A stretch of 64,000 nt of DNA from assembly GCF_011089895.1 (NCBI RefSeq), contig NZ_JAANAT010000001.1:3286001-3350000 (forward strand). Direction: 5' to 3'. The notes beneath the pieces were generated by a model. The model saw only the letters and a list, made by a program, of their open reading frames with translations. It was not told the origin of the DNA and ran no database searches. Of the stretch, positions 26,192-34,520 are shown piece after piece (positions within the stretch are counted from its first letter, which is position 1; every line of letters begins with the position of its first letter). Origin of the DNA: Mucilaginibacter inviolabilis (GTDB lineage: Bacteria; Bacteroidota; Bacteroidia; Sphingobacteriales; Sphingobacteriaceae). Made by a program: the position numbers and the translations under genes.

Positions 26192-26372
26192 AAAAAAACC
26201 GCAACTAATTTTTAAGTATCATGTATTTAAAAACTTCATTTCGGATATTGGGGATCATGGTTACGTTAATATAAATAGTAACGCATGCCTCTTTGATCCG
26301 CTTAATATTGAAGCGTTAAGTTTTTAATAGTGAAACCTAAAATTTAACTGCGGTTAAATCTTAATTGTGCTC
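26192..26372 (-). ncRNA. ssrS: 6S RNA candidate
   Basis: The 200-bp zapA-rny gap holds a rod-like RNA. A closing stem ACCGCA/TGCGGT, extended by TAAATTTT/AAAAATTA, is followed directly by a T7 tract at 26192-26198. Inside are AAAAACTT/AAGTTTTT, GGATC/GATCC and an apical GTTAC/GTAAC, with a small CGCTT/AAGCG hairpin on the 5' side of the central bubble, all as in 6S RNA. 6S RNA binds housekeeping RNA polymerase in stationary phase. Location beside zapA also fits known 6S synteny. The 5' end is approximate. Confidence 0.75.
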
Positions 26373-26395
26373 TTTATGTTATGTAAGAACGTTAA

Positions 26396-26686
26396 TTACT
26401 TTGAGAAAAATTCAGACAGCAAATGATCCAGCTGATAAACCTTTTCGGCAATATCGGTATCTTCAACGGTAACTTTCTTCTCGGCTTTTAATGATGATGT
26501 AGCATAATGCAACACCGCCATCGAAAGCAAATCCTGCTTATCCCTTACCGCGTAGTTTTCCTGATATTCCTTTATCCGGTCATTGATCAGTTTAGCCGCC
26601 CTGCGTATTATTTCTTCTTCTTCCATGTTTACCTTTAAGGGGTAAACTCTGTCAGCAATATTTATTTTTATTGAGATTTCTCCCAT
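26396..26686 (-). CDS. zapA: Cell division protein ZapA
   Basis: Stabilises FtsZ protofilament bundles at the division ring. From the ATG at 26686 the protein has 96 residues beginning MGEISIKINIADRVYPLKV, followed by EEEIIRRAAKLINDRIKEY, the ZapA signature, and a C-terminal helix for tetramer formation. A longer frame from 26731 would overlap the upstream gene and adds non-conserved residues. It starts 20 bp after a coiled-coil gene that may be its partner, and is followed by the 6S RNA candidate. Confidence 0.92.
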   Translation of the reverse strand: MGEISIKINIADRVYPLKVNMEEEEIIRRAAKLINDRIKEYQENYAVRDKQDLLSMAVLHYATSSLKAEKKVTVEDTDIAEKVYQLDHLLSEFFSK

Positions 26687-26706
26687 TGAGCTTTTCACTT
26701 TTTGTA

Positions 26707-26997
26707 CTATTTCTTCAATAATACAATACACTTATCTATTTCCTGCACAAAGTCGTTAATTTTTTGCTTTATATCAAGACTTTTTTCATTTGTTTCTGAA
26801 AATGATTTGGCAAGCTTCAATACACGAAGCTTTTCTTCCAGCTCCTTTGTCTTATTTTTGCTGGCATCCAGGGCTACGGTCAAAGCCTCGCTTTCCAGTT
26901 TTAACAGATCGTTTTCCTCCTGTAAAGCAGCACAAAGCTCAATTAACCTTTCGGTTTTGTCTACAATTTTATTTAACTGTTCTGCTACAGAAGGCAT
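26707..26997 (-). CDS. Coiled-coil protein, ZapB-like by context
   Basis: The 96 residues are almost wholly helical heptads: VAEQLNKIVDKTERLIELCA, LQEENDLLKLESEALTVALD and KTKELEEKLRVLKLAKSF, with a C-terminal helix FVQEIDKCIVLL. There is no membrane or enzymatic motif. It lies 20 bp upstream of zapA in one operon. In Proteobacteria ZapB, also a small coiled coil, binds ZapA; the similarity here is in form and context, not in sequence I can align. The gene is real; the role is inferred. Confidence 0.75.
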   Translation of the reverse strand: MPSVAEQLNKIVDKTERLIELCAALQEENDLLKLESEALTVALDASKNKTKELEEKLRVLKLAKSFSETNEKSLDIKQKINDFVQEIDKCIVLLKK

Positions 26998-27009
26998 CTT
27001 TTTTATTTA

Positions 27010-27131
27010 GTAAATTATTGAATTAGCGATTTAGTAAATTGATGATTTTTTAATTACTCAGGTATCCAATTGTAATTCTAAAATTTTAAGCTCTAAATCC
27101 GAAATCAAAATTCCAAAATCCGAAATCAAAA
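27010..27131. repeat. Low-complexity repeats abutting the pheT stop
   Basis: Two word families. 27010-27060 has TTGAATTAGCGATTTAGTAA, the vocabulary of the tRNA spacers and the dnaN flank. 27096-27131 carries AAATCCGAAATCAAAATT twice in tandem, ending at the pheT stop codon, using the ATCCGAAATC word also seen at 29603-29760 and 44848-44876. Confidence 0.7.
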
Positions 27132-29531
27132 TTATTTTCTGATCTCCGCTCCGGCTTCTTTACCTAAGTTATAAATTAATTTTTGCATAATGGCATCAAT
27201 CGCTTTATCGGTAAGTGTCTTTTCGATATCCTGAATGATAAAGCTTAATGCGTATGATTTTTTACCAGCCGGCAATTTATCTCCCTGGTAAACGTCAAAT
27301 ACACTAACTTCTTTGAGCAGCTTACGCTCGGTTCGCTGGGCAATTTGTTTTAACTGGCCAAAAGTAACCGCCTTATCTATCAGCATAGACAAATCGCGAC
27401 GTACAGCCGGGAACTTGGAAACCTCCTGGTAAACAATCTTGTTTTTGCGTACGGCTGTCAATATCAGGTCGAAATTAAAGTCGGCATAAAATACTTCCTT
27501 ATCCACATCAGCTTTTTTCAAAGCTTCGCCGGCAACGGCGCCAAATTTAACCAGCTGCTTGCCGTTCAGCATATATTGCAGACCGTAAGCCAGTTTTTTG
27601 CAGGTAGCATCTTCTACCAAATAGCCGGTAATATTCAGGCGCTCTAAAATACTATCAACAATAGCTTTCAGGTTGTAGAACGATACCGGTTTTGGCTTTT
27701 GGTTCCATTGTTCAGCAGTAGTTGCACCGGTCAAAAACACCGAGAAACGTTGTACTTCGTTGTACTTATCATCCTTTACGCTGTAAACCTTACCAAACTC
27801 GTAGAATTTCAGATCGGCAGCACGACGGTTTTGGTTATAAGTGATAGCTTCCAGACCAGAGTATAGCATGGTTTGACGCATCACATCCAGATCGCTGCTC
27901 AATGGGTTCAATATTTTTACCGCAGTATCCAGGTTATCTGAATAAGCAGATTTGGTTAAGGAGTTGGATAAGATCTCGTTAAAACCATTGGCTGTAAGCA
28001 AGTCCGACAATTGATTTTGCACCGTGTCTTTCTCAGCCCGTTGAGAGTTATTTAATGATGCCCTGATCTGGGTTGGGATCTCGATATTGTTATAGCCGTA
28101 AATACGCAGTATCTCCTCAACCACATCCACTTCGCGGGTAACGTCAACACGGTAGGGTGGCACTTGCAAAGAAAGCGTTTCTTCTGTTTCACTCACTACC
28201 TTAATATCCAATGCCTCAATAATGGCCTTGATCTCGGTATGCGGGATAGCCTTACCTATCAGCCTGTGAATATTTTTATAGCTCACCTCAAAAGCAAACG
28301 GAGCCACAGGTGCCGGGTAATGATCAAAAATTTCTGACGATACTTCGCCACCAGCTACCTGTTGTATGAGCAAGGCCGCGCGTTTCAAAGCGAACACGGT
28401 CATGTCCGGATCGGTACCACGCTCAAACCTGAACGAGGCATCCGTTTTTAAACCATGCCTTTTAGCTGTTTTACGCACCGATACGGAATTAAAATAAGCA
28501 CTCTCCAAAAAGATGCTGGTGGTTGATGCCTTAACACCCGACGTGATACCGCCAAACACACCGGCAATACACATAGGCTCTTCGGTGTTGCCAATCATCA
28601 GGTCGTTTTCTGATAGCTTGCGTTCCACCTCATCCAGGGTTTTAAAAAGAGTTCCTTCCGGATAATTTTTCACCAATACTTTGTTGCCTTTTATTTCGTC
28701 GGCATCAAAGGCGTGTAATGGCTGTCCTAGTTCATGCAACACATAATTGGTTACATCCACAATATTGTTGATGGAGCGGACACCGATAACAGCCAGCCGT
28801 TCCTTTAACCATTTTGGTGATTCTTTTACTTCCAGGCCGGTCATGGTTAAACCAGAGTAACGCGGACTTGCCTGCTCGTTCTCCACCACAACCTCCACAG
28901 TTCTGTTGTTATTGGCGATTTTGAACGCGCTAACATCAGGCCGGGTAACACCGATCTTTAAAAAAGCAGCAATATCACGGGCAGTACCCAGGTGCGACAT
29001 AGCATCGGCACGATTTGGTGTTAAACCTATCTCGTACATATAGTCGTCGTTCACCTTAAAATAATCTTTAGCCAAAGTACCAACAGGTGCATCAGCATCC
29101 AATACCATAATACCTTCGTGACTGGTGCCTAAGCCTATTTCATCCTCAGCACAGATCATCCCTTCGGATACTTCACCGCGTATTTTTGATTTTTTGATAG
29201 CGAATGGCTCACCACTAACAGGATATACCGTAGTACCCACCACAGCTACTACTACCTTTTGCCCGGCAGCTACATTAGCCGCGCCGCAAACAATTTGCAG
29301 ATCCTCCGGACCGCCTACATCAACCTTGGTTACATGCAGGTGATCAGAGTTGGCATGATCTGTACACTCTTTGACGTAGCCAATCACCAGGCCTTCCAAT
29401 CCGCCGGGAATAGCCTGTACTTTTTCCAGACTTTCCACTTCCAAACCGGTACCGGTGAGGATAATGGAGATTTCCTGAGGCGTTTTATCCGTGTTAATAA
29501 ATTCTTTAAGCCAGTTATATGATATTTTCAT
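27132..29531 (-). CDS. pheT: Phenylalanyl-tRNA synthetase beta subunit
   Basis: Forms the alpha2beta2 enzyme that charges tRNA-Phe. The 799 residues match the family: N-terminal B1 domain, EMAP-type tRNA-binding domain (about 42-150, LQIVCGAANVAAGQKVVVAV), B3/B4 editing domain (SPRYSGLTMTGLEV), B5 domain, catalytic-like core (KFYEFGKVYSV), and the anticodon-binding FDX-ACB domain (SKFPAVRRDLSMLID). pheS is not in this window, so the subunits are encoded apart. A TATCTTTG box lies 21 nt upstream. Confidence 0.97.
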   Translation of the reverse strand: MKISYNWLKEFINTDKTPQEISIILTGTGLEVESLEKVQAIPGGLEGLVIGYVKECTDHANSDHLHVTKVDVGGPEDLQIVCGAANVAAGQKVVVAVVGTTVYPVSGEPFAIKKSKIRGEVSEGMICAEDEIGLGTSHEGIMVLDADAPVGTLAKDYFKVNDDYMYEIGLTPNRADAMSHLGTARDIAAFLKIGVTRPDVSAFKIANNNRTVEVVVENEQASPRYSGLTMTGLEVKESPKWLKERLAVIGVRSINNIVDVTNYVLHELGQPLHAFDADEIKGNKVLVKNYPEGTLFKTLDEVERKLSENDLMIGNTEEPMCIAGVFGGITSGVKASTTSIFLESAYFNSVSVRKTAKRHGLKTDASFRFERGTDPDMTVFALKRAALLIQQVAGGEVSSEIFDHYPAPVAPFAFEVSYKNIHRLIGKAIPHTEIKAIIEALDIKVVSETEETLSLQVPPYRVDVTREVDVVEEILRIYGYNNIEIPTQIRASLNNSQRAEKDTVQNQLSDLLTANGFNEILSNSLTKSAYSDNLDTAVKILNPLSSDLDVMRQTMLYSGLEAITYNQNRRAADLKFYEFGKVYSVKDDKYNEVQRFSVFLTGATTAEQWNQKPKPVSFYNLKAIVDSILERLNITGYLVEDATCKKLAYGLQYMLNGKQLVKFGAVAGEALKKADVDKEVFYADFNFDLILTAVRKNKIVYQEVSKFPAVRRDLSMLIDKAVTFGQLKQIAQRTERKLLKEVSVFDVYQGDKLPAGKKSYALSFIIQDIEKTLTDKAIDAIMQKLIYNLGKEAGAEIRK

Positions 29532-29551
29532 TATTCAGCAGCGATAATCGG

Positions 29552-29559
29552 CAAAGATA
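29552..29559 (-). promoter_or_regulatory. -7 element of pheT
   Basis: The minus strand reads TATCTTTG, an exact TAnnTTTG match, 21 nt before the pheT ATG. I see no TTG at the proper -33 spacing, so activity is less certain. Confidence 0.5.
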
Positions 29560-29602
29560 TAAAGATTTCGGAAGTCGGATTTGGGATTTGGGATTTAATT
29601 GT

Positions 29603-29760
29603 ATTTCGGATGTAGGATTTTCGATTTCGAATTTATTTAGTTTTGATTACAGATGTCAAATTTGGTATTTCTAATTTATTTATCGAGCAAATCCATTTCC
29701 CCCAAAATCAAAAAATTACAAATCCCTAAAATCCGAAATCGAAAATCCTACATCCGAAAT
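29603..29760. repeat. 27-bp perfect inverted repeat ending at the radC stop
   Basis: The left arm (29603-29629) starts ATTTCGGATGTAGGATT; the right arm (29734-29760) is its exact complement and its last base is the first base of the radC stop codon. The arms are 104 bp apart. The flanks hold further GGATTTGGGATTT words. It may act as a terminator or a processing stem for both flanking minus-strand transcripts. Confidence 0.85.
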
Positions 29761-30458
29761 CATAAGATTCCTTCATCCCCAAAGCTATAATAGCCATTGT
29801 CTGTGATGATGAGGTGATCAAGCACATTGATATCTAACAAACGACCTGCAGCGCTTATTTTTTTGGTAAGGTCGATATCCTGGTGACTGGGTTTCAGATT
29901 ACCCGATGGGTGATTATGCACCAGGATGATACCGCTGGCCTGTTGTTGCAGCGCCATATAAAAGATAATCTTGGGATCGGCAACGGTGGCCGATAAGCCG
30001 CCTTTGCTCACTAACTCTTTGGCCAGTACTTTTTGCGAGCGACCAACTAGCAATATCCAGAATTCCTCATGGTTTAGATCCATCAGATGGCGGCGCATAA
30101 TATTGTAGGCATCACGACTGCTGTTGATATATTCGATGGCTTTGGTTTCAGTATCGTTGCGGCGGCGGCCGATCTCCAGCGCGGCGATAATAGAAATCGC
30201 TTTGGCCTCTCCTATTCCCTTGAATTTTGATAGTTCGCTGATGGAAGCTTTGCCCAGCTTATTCAGATCGTTTTCATAATGGTGCAGAATACGCTTACTT
30301 AACTCAACAGCGGTTTCGGTGCGGCTACCCGATCCTATGAGGATGGCGATCAGTTCGGCATCGGTGAGCGCACGGCGTCCCTGGGTGCTTAGTTTTTCGC
30401 GCGGGCGGTCTTCCTCGGCCCATGATTTAATGCTGATCTTCTCGTTATAGTTTTCCAC
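29760..30458 (-). CDS. radC: RadC-family JAMM/MPN+ protein
   Basis: About 232 residues with an N-terminal helix-hairpin-helix region (LSKFKGIGEAKAISIIAALE) and a C-terminal JAMM metal site, HNHPSGNLKPSHQD, with the upstream Glu in HEEFWILLVG. Despite the name, a DNA-repair role is not established for the family. I chose the GTG at 30458, giving MENYNEKISIKSWAEEDRPR, the usual family start; a TTG at 30467 would add three residues. It lies alone between two repeat elements. Confidence 0.9.
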   Translation of the reverse strand: MENYNEKISIKSWAEEDRPREKLSTQGRRALTDAELIAILIGSGSRTETAVELSKRILHHYENDLNKLGKASISELSKFKGIGEAKAISIIAALEIGRRRNDTETKAIEYINSSRDAYNIMRRHLMDLNHEEFWILLVGRSQKVLAKELVSKGGLSATVADPKIIFYMALQQQASGIILVHNHPSGNLKPSHQDIDLTKKISAAGRLLDINVLDHLIITDNGYYSFGDEGIL

Positions 30459-30547
30459 GGTATTCAAATATGGAGAAAACTATCAAACAAAAGAAATTGC
30501 GGCGTAGTGCAGCCTCCGACATCGCTGCAGTAAGCATCTTTTTCTCT

Positions 30548-30642
30548 ACGTGTCATTGTGAGGAGGAACGACGCGGCAATCCCCAATATGCAGAGTCGCT
30601 CTGTATATTGAGGATTGCCACGCTGCGCTCGCAATGACGCGT
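30548..30642. repeat. GTCATTGCGAG-type palindromic element (copy 1)
   Basis: 95 bp with ends ACGTGTCATTG and CAATGACGCGT. The first half has GAGGAGGAACGACGCGGCAA and the second half the partly complementary GGATTGCCACGCTGCGCTCG; the centre adds a CAGAG/CTCTG stem. A second copy in the opposite order is at 62635-62725. Such sequences are common intergenic repeats across bacteria and yield false ORFs containing SLRAQRGNP. Confidence 0.85.
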
Positions 30643-30651
30643 GTAATAACA

Positions 30652-30685
30652 AAAAAGGGTCATACTTTTCAGTACAACCCTTTTT
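30652..30685 (-). terminator. Terminator of rpsT
   Basis: AAAAAGGGT pairs with ACCCTTTTT, with a smaller ACT/AGT inner stem; it lies 20 bp after the rpsT stop and has a T run on the minus strand within the stem. Confidence 0.8.
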
Positions 30686-30705
30686 ATATATTTTAAGTTA
30701 AGCGA

Positions 30706-30960
30706 TTAGCTTAAGCCATTTACAAATTTAGTAAGCTTTGATTTATTGTTCGAAGCTTTGTTTTTGTGAATAACATTCTTTTTAGCTAAACGGTCTAACA
30801 TAGAGATCACTTTACCTAACAGTGCACTTGCATCAGCTTTAGTAGTAGTGTTTCTTAATTTCTTAATAGCGTTCCTGGTTGTTTTAGCCTGGTACCTGTT
30901 ACGCAGACGCTTCGCAGCGTTTGACCTGATTCTTTTTAAAGACGATTTATGATTTGCCAT
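30706..30960 (-). CDS. rpsT: 30S ribosomal protein bS20
   Basis: Small 16S-binding protein of the 30S subunit. The 84 residues start [20 protein letters not shown] and contain the basic helices typical of bS20, with [20 protein letters not shown] at the end. Monocistronic, with its own promoter at 31004-31034 and terminator. No SD. Confidence 0.97.
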   Translation of the reverse strand: MANHKSSLKRIRSNAAKRLRNRYQAKTTRNAIKKLRNTTTKADASALLGKVISMLDRLAKKNVIHKNKASNNKSKLTKFVNGLS

Positions 30961-31003
30961 TGTATAGCTTTGTTATTCTTTTTTCTATTTATTTTAAGGA
31001 CTG

Positions 31004-31034
31004 CAAATATATGCCGATAATTTTAAATATGCAA
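31004..31034 (-). promoter_or_regulatory. Promoter of rpsT
   Basis: The minus strand reads TTG, 20 nt, then TATATTTG: a full match to the Bacteroidota consensus. It is 44 nt upstream of the ATG. Confidence 0.75.
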
Positions 31035-31177
31035 GTGCTTTTTTATTAAAGTTTTAAAGCCTTATTTAATCAACTGTACTCCCCGAATGTATTTAAGCCC
31101 CACAGGCAACCATTGTAATTAATAACACAACTAAACTACAGCACAAGTGTTAATTTAGCAACAGCTTACTTCAAACC

Positions 31178-31930
31178 ATGGACAACACTAAAAGATTCAG
31201 TAACCGGGTGACCGATTATGTCAAATACCGTCCCCACTATCCCAATGCTATCATTACTTTTTTACAGGAAAGCTATCAGTTGACTACCGATAAACTCATT
31301 GCAGATATTGGTGCAGGTACGGGAATATCCACCCAATTATTTCTGGATGCCGGTTACCGGGCCATTGCTGTAGAGCCCAATGCCGAAATGCGTGATAAAG
31401 CGATAGAACTGCTTAGCTCCTACCCAGGTTTTACCGCCGTAGATAGTACCGCAGAAAATACAGGCTTGGCGGACGAAAGCATCGACGCGGTTATTGCTGG
31501 TCAGGCTTTCCATTGGTTTAATGCGCAAAATGCCCGTGCAGAGTTTAAACGGATCCTGAAATCCGGAGGAACAGTAGTGCTCATTTGGAATGAAAGAAAA
31601 ACAGCTTCAGCATTTGAAATGGAATATGATCAATTGATCATCACGCACGGGCAAGATTATGTAAAAGTTGGTCACCGCAATATCGACTTTGATAACATCG
31701 GCGCTTTTTATGATCCCAACCCTTTTGAACTACGGGTATTTGAAAATCAACAGGTATTTGATTTCGACGGGTTAAAAGGCCGCCTGCTTTCCTCATCATA
31801 CAGCCCCACAAAAGCAGATGCCGGATATGAGCCTATGATCAATGATCTGCAGGTGCTTTTTAATCGTTACCAGCAAAATGGGAAGATCACTATACATTAT
31901 GATACTAAGGTTTATGTGGGAAGTTTATAA
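31178..31930 (+). CDS. Class I SAM-dependent methyltransferase
   Basis: The 250 residues carry motif I LIADIGAGTGISTQLFLDAG near 45, the acidic AVEPNAEM near 68, and AVIAGQAFHWFNAQNAR, the HWF form found in the family of small-molecule methyltransferases related to yeast trans-aconitate methyltransferase. The substrate is not evident. It is followed by a secreted zinc enzyme 41 bp later, which may share its transcript, though no functional link is clear. Confidence 0.88.
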   Translation: MDNTKRFSNRVTDYVKYRPHYPNAIITFLQESYQLTTDKLIADIGAGTGISTQLFLDAGYRAIAVEPNAEMRDKAIELLSSYPGFTAVDSTAENTGLADESIDAVIAGQAFHWFNAQNARAEFKRILKSGGTVVLIWNERKTASAFEMEYDQLIITHGQDYVKVGHRNIDFDNIGAFYDPNPFELRVFENQQVFDFDGLKGRLLSSSYSPTKADAGYEPMINDLQVLFNRYQQNGKITIHYDTKVYVGSL

Positions 31931-31971
31931 CACCCGGTAAAACTTAAAAACTAAACGCCATATTTACCTTC

Positions 31972-32937
31972 ATGAAACGGCGCATCATTTTAAGCTTATC
32001 AGGCATTGGTTTAATGCTGCTATGTTCATCCTGGGGTTTCTTTGCGCATTACCGCATCAACAGGCTGGCTGTTTTTACTCTACCCAAGGGCATGGCTGGT
32101 TTTTACAAAGCCAATATCGGTTACATTACAGAACATGCCGTGAGTGCCGACAAACGCCGCTACGTAGACTCTACCGAGAACCCTCATCACTTTTTTGATG
32201 CCGACCATTATGGCAAAAAGCCCTTTGCCGCTATGCCCCGGCGATGGGCCGACGCTGCTGCCAAGTACTCCGCCGATACGTTAAATAAATATGGCACCGT
32301 TCCCTGGACCATCCAATACCAGTATTATAGATTGGTACGGGCATTTAAAGCACATGATACCACGGCTATCCTTAATGCTTCGGCCTACCTGGGGCATTAC
32401 GTTGCCGATGCACACGTACCACTTCACCTTGCCATGAACTATGACGGGCAATTCACCGATCAGATTGGCATACATGGTTTGTGGGAAACCCGGCTTCCGG
32501 AGCTTTTTATCAAACAATATAATCTCTTTGCTGGTCGTGCCCGTTATATCGATAATCCACTCAGCGAAGCATTTAAAATTTGCCAGGTATCCTTCAAAAG
32601 TGTCGACTCTGTGTTACAATTTGAGCGAATAATTAACAAGAGCTTTCCATCGGATAAAAAATACAGCCCGGTGATGCGGGGTAAAAGAAAACTTAACGAT
32701 TATTCTGTGGCCTACAGCCATGCTTATCATAAAATGCTGAAAGGTATGGTAGAGCGACAAATGCGGGCATCGATACGCTCTGTTGGAAGTTTCTGGTACT
32801 CGGCTTGGGTAGATGCAGGCCAACCCGACCTTAACAAGCTGATAGCACAACCCTTAAGTTCGGAAGATCGTATTAATTTGCAATATGAAGAGGCCATGTA
32901 CAAAACCGGAAAATGTATTTACCAGCCAATGAAATAA
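31972..32937 (+). CDS. Zinc-dependent phospholipase C / S1-P1 nuclease superfamily protein
   Basis: Secreted hydrolase of 321 residues. A signal segment (LSLSGIGLMLLCSS) ends just before WGFFAHYRINRLAVF, so Trp would be at or near the mature N-terminus, where this superfamily uses it as a zinc ligand. Further likely ligands are in NPHHFFDAD, GHYVADAHVPLH and HGLWETRL. The fold is the trinuclear zinc helical fold; phospholipase versus nuclease activity cannot be told apart from the sequence. It lies 41 bp after the methyltransferase. Confidence 0.82.
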   Translation: MKRRIILSLSGIGLMLLCSSWGFFAHYRINRLAVFTLPKGMAGFYKANIGYITEHAVSADKRRYVDSTENPHHFFDADHYGKKPFAAMPRRWADAAAKYSADTLNKYGTVPWTIQYQYYRLVRAFKAHDTTAILNASAYLGHYVADAHVPLHLAMNYDGQFTDQIGIHGLWETRLPELFIKQYNLFAGRARYIDNPLSEAFKICQVSFKSVDSVLQFERIINKSFPSDKKYSPVMRGKRKLNDYSVAYSHAYHKMLKGMVERQMRASIRSVGSFWYSAWVDAGQPDLNKLIAQPLSSEDRINLQYEEAMYKTGKCIYQPMK

Positions 32938-32963
32938 CCCAGAAACTTATTCAGGCATACTTA

Positions 32964-33617
32964 CTATGCCGAAGCCTTTTTATTTCCCCTGCTTTTGATG
33001 GCTGCATAAATTGGAGGTACTACAGATATCAGGATAATAGCCATCACCACCAGGGTGAAGTTTTGTTTGATTACCGGAATATTGCCAAAAAAGAAACCAA
33101 TAAATAAAAAGCTCAGCACCCATGATGCGCCACCCACTATATTATACAGGCTATAGCGTAAAAAAGGCATACGCCCTACACCAGCTACAAAAGGGGCGAT
33201 GGTTCTGATAATAGGCAAAAACCGGCTAAAGATAACTGCCTTACCGCCATGTTTATCAAAAAACGCTTTGGTATTGAGGTAATATTCCAGTTTTAATATT
33301 TTGTTATTTTCTTTAAAAACCTTGGGACCTAAATAATTCCCCAGCAAGTAATTAACTGTATTACCGGTAAAGGCGGCTATAACCAATAGAATGGCCACCA
33401 AGGCAATGTCTAATCCGGTTTTACCATTAGCAATAAGGGCACCTGCGGCAAATAACAGAGAATCGCCGGGTAAAAAGGGAGTAACCACAAAACCAGTTTC
33501 GGCAAATATGATCGCAAACAGTATAAGATATGTCCAGCCCTTGTAGTCGCTGGTAATCTGGCTCAGATGCACATCAATATGCAGTATAAAGTCGATAATG
33601 TTTTTTATTACTTCCAC
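32964..33617 (-). CDS. DedA-family membrane protein
   Basis: Polytopic inner-membrane protein of 217 residues; members act as lipid scramblases or flippases. Family motifs are FAETGFVVTPFLPGDSLLFA near 35, GNTVNYLLGNYLGPKVF near 85, and FSRFLPIIRTIAPFVAGVGR with GGASWVLSF near 130-165. The start is a GTG. It is convergent with the phospholipase-like gene (26 bp apart). A TATTTTTG box at 33636-33643 lies 19 nt before the start. Confidence 0.92.
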   Translation of the reverse strand: MEVIKNIIDFILHIDVHLSQITSDYKGWTYLILFAIIFAETGFVVTPFLPGDSLLFAAGALIANGKTGLDIALVAILLVIAAFTGNTVNYLLGNYLGPKVFKENNKILKLEYYLNTKAFFDKHGGKAVIFSRFLPIIRTIAPFVAGVGRMPFLRYSLYNIVGGASWVLSFLFIGFFFGNIPVIKQNFTLVVMAIILISVVPPIYAAIKSRGNKKASA

Positions 33618-33663
33618 AGTATTTTAAATTTTGGCCAAAAATAGGAATATAAATCAGAATCAG

Positions 33664-33757
33664 GTATCAAGTAGTTAGTATCAAGTATCACGACTCCCTA
33701 AACGCGGTAGTTAGCATTCGCAAAAAATCTTGATACTTGATACTAACTACTTGATAC
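33664..33757. repeat. 27-bp perfect inverted repeat ending at a DUF4397 gene stop
   Basis: The left arm 33664-33690 starts GTATCAAGTAGTTAG; the right arm 33731-33757 is its exact complement, and 33757 is the first base of the stop codon of the upstream minus-strand gene. The loop is 40 nt. Each arm is itself made of the repeated word GTATCAAGTA. Confidence 0.9.
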
Positions 33758-34509
33758 TACTTCGTGGTTTTCAGCAGTAAATTATTGGTAAGGATTGCCG
33801 CGCCAAATGCAACCGAGTCTGTACGACCTACAATCCCTTGTGTATAAATGGTATAAGCACGGCCATCTTGTATAGTAACATTGGGTAGCCGGAATTGAAC
33901 ATTGCTCGATGAACTGGTTAGGTTAATGGTAAAATTGTAATTACCCACGGGCAACTGAACATACTTTGATACCGAATCAAAAGCGATATTTGTCCATTGT
34001 TTTGCTGTACTGTCATTAGCTCTCAGATCAAGCGGAGCAGAGGTTGGCGAGCAATGCACAAACCGTACGATACCCCGTCCTAAGGGAGGAACAGTAGCTG
34101 TATCTAACAACAGAATAGATTTTTTTATAGAATTATCGCTCTTAAAACCGGTAATGAACAAGGTGTATTTTGAGTTGGCTTTTAATGCTACGGTACTATC
34201 GACAGTAACCAGGTTTATCGGAGCCAATGTTGCTGAACGTAATTGTATAGGTGGCAACAGCGTGGATATAAAAAAATAGCCCGAATTGTTGGGGTACGTA
34301 TAATTGGTTGTATTTTCCTTAATAAAATTAAGATATAAATTTACCGGCTGTATATCCGGGCTCAAATTAACAATTTGCAGCTGTGTATTTAATCCGGTGG
34401 GATTAGCATTGGCACCTTTGCCACATGATGATACGAAAGGCAATAACAAAGTGCCAACAATAACCAAAAGCAAGGAAACCAGGAAGCCGTTTTTATTGGG
34501 TTTAGTCAT
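33757..34509 (-). CDS. DUF4397-domain lipoprotein (paralog 1)
   Basis: Secreted beta-sandwich protein of 250 residues. A hydrophobic segment (FLVSLLLVIVGTLLLPFVSS) is followed by Cys in SSCGKGA, a lipobox. The DUF4397 pattern is visible in LQIVNLSPDIQPVNLYLN and IVRFVHCSPTSAPLDLRAND (two sheets with the RxVHxSPxxxxLDL motif) and PVGNYNFTINL. It starts 11 bp after the upstream paralog in a two-gene unit. Function unknown; the family is common in secreted Bacteroidota proteins. Confidence 0.85.
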   Translation of the reverse strand: MTKPNKNGFLVSLLLVIVGTLLLPFVSSCGKGANANPTGLNTQLQIVNLSPDIQPVNLYLNFIKENTTNYTYPNNSGYFFISTLLPPIQLRSATLAPINLVTVDSTVALKANSKYTLFITGFKSDNSIKKSILLLDTATVPPLGRGIVRFVHCSPTSAPLDLRANDSTAKQWTNIAFDSVSKYVQLPVGNYNFTINLTSSSSNVQFRLPNVTIQDGRAYTIYTQGIVGRTDSVAFGAAILTNNLLLKTTK

Positions 34510-34520
34510 TAATTTTTAAT

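Noticed and set aside
30464..30652. 62-residue frame containing SLRAQRGNP
   Set aside because: It is the translation of the GTCATTGCGAG palindrome, a well-known source of false ORFs, and overlaps the radC start.
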